Shown here in pieces: positions 63,276-64,000 of a stretch of 64,000 nt of DNA. The stretch covers positions 1 through 64,000 of the forward strand of contig NZ_KQ947378.1 of NCBI RefSeq assembly GCF_001484765.1, given 5' to 3'. Each line of letters starts with the position of its first letter. Within the stretch, counting starts at the first letter, position 1. The notes beneath the pieces were generated by a model, which saw only the letters and a program-made list of their open reading frames with translations, was not told where the DNA came from and ran no database searches. Source of the DNA: Entomohabitans teleogrylli. Lineage in GTDB: Bacteria > Pseudomonadota > Gammaproteobacteria > Enterobacterales > Enterobacteriaceae. The translations under genes and the position numbers were made by a program.

Positions 63276-64000
<725 letters not shown>

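Overview
This window is chromosomal core DNA from a gamma-proteobacterium of the Enterobacteriaceae. Most proteins match the lengths and diagnostic residues I remember for their Escherichia coli K-12 counterparts, and gene order largely follows the E. coli rrnD-fis-accBC-mreBCD-argR-mdh-rplM-gltBD-arcB-rpoN-lpt-mla-murA segment. It is not E. coli K-12. msrPQ and a type II dehydroquinase gene sit upstream of accBC, the acrEF/yhdJ-type block is missing between rrnD and fis, an aldehyde dehydrogenase gene lies between aaeB and yhcO, yhcN is duplicated, and gltF is reduced to a remnant. The genus cannot be fixed from this sequence alone.

Layout. 1-465: distal end of a ribosomal RNA operon (5S end, tRNA-Thr(GGT), second complete 5S, terminator). 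880-9470, mostly minus strand: fis, dusB, prmA, panF, yhdT, accC, accB, aroQ, msrQ, msrP. 9520-10500: acuI. 10720-23020, plus strand: csrD, mreBCD, maf (yhdE), rng, yhdP, tldD. 23040-29130: aaeR divergent from aaeXAB, then the aldehyde dehydrogenase gene and yhcO. 29180-30660, minus: two yhcN paralogues and argR. 31090-32030: mdh. 32190-35290, minus: degS, degQ, zapG. 35490-39230, plus: zapE, rplM-rpsI, sspA-sspB. 39320-45690, minus: gltF-like remnant, gltD, gltB. 46370-51410, plus: yhcC, arcB, elbB, mtgA, with the sRNA gene arcZ on the minus strand between arcB and elbB. 51410-59510, minus: ptsO, rapZ, ptsN, hpf, rpoN, lptB, lptA, lptC, kdsC, kdsD, yrbG. 59740-64000, plus: mlaFEDCB, ibaG and the first 235 codons of murA.

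Functional themes. Envelope biogenesis dominates: MreBCD shape system, YhdP and MlaFEDCB phospholipid transport, KdsD/KdsC and LptC/A/B for lipopolysaccharide, MtgA and MurA for peptidoglycan, DegS/DegQ for quality control, MsrPQ for periplasmic methionine repair. Other themes are translation (rRNA, L13-S9, PrmA, Hpf), fatty-acid precursor supply (AccBC), nitrogen assimilation (GltBD, RpoN, PTS-Ntr), and redox control (ArcB, ArcZ, and mdh with an ArcA-like box).

No defence system, prophage, integron, IS element or CRISPR array is visible, and I did not find a new multi-gene system. The observations most worth following are the aldehyde dehydrogenase beside aaeXAB, the DUF1120/gltF-like relic, the tandem yhcN genes, a perfect 32-bp palindrome between mreB and mreC, the arcZ locus, and operator-like palindromes near aaeX and argR.
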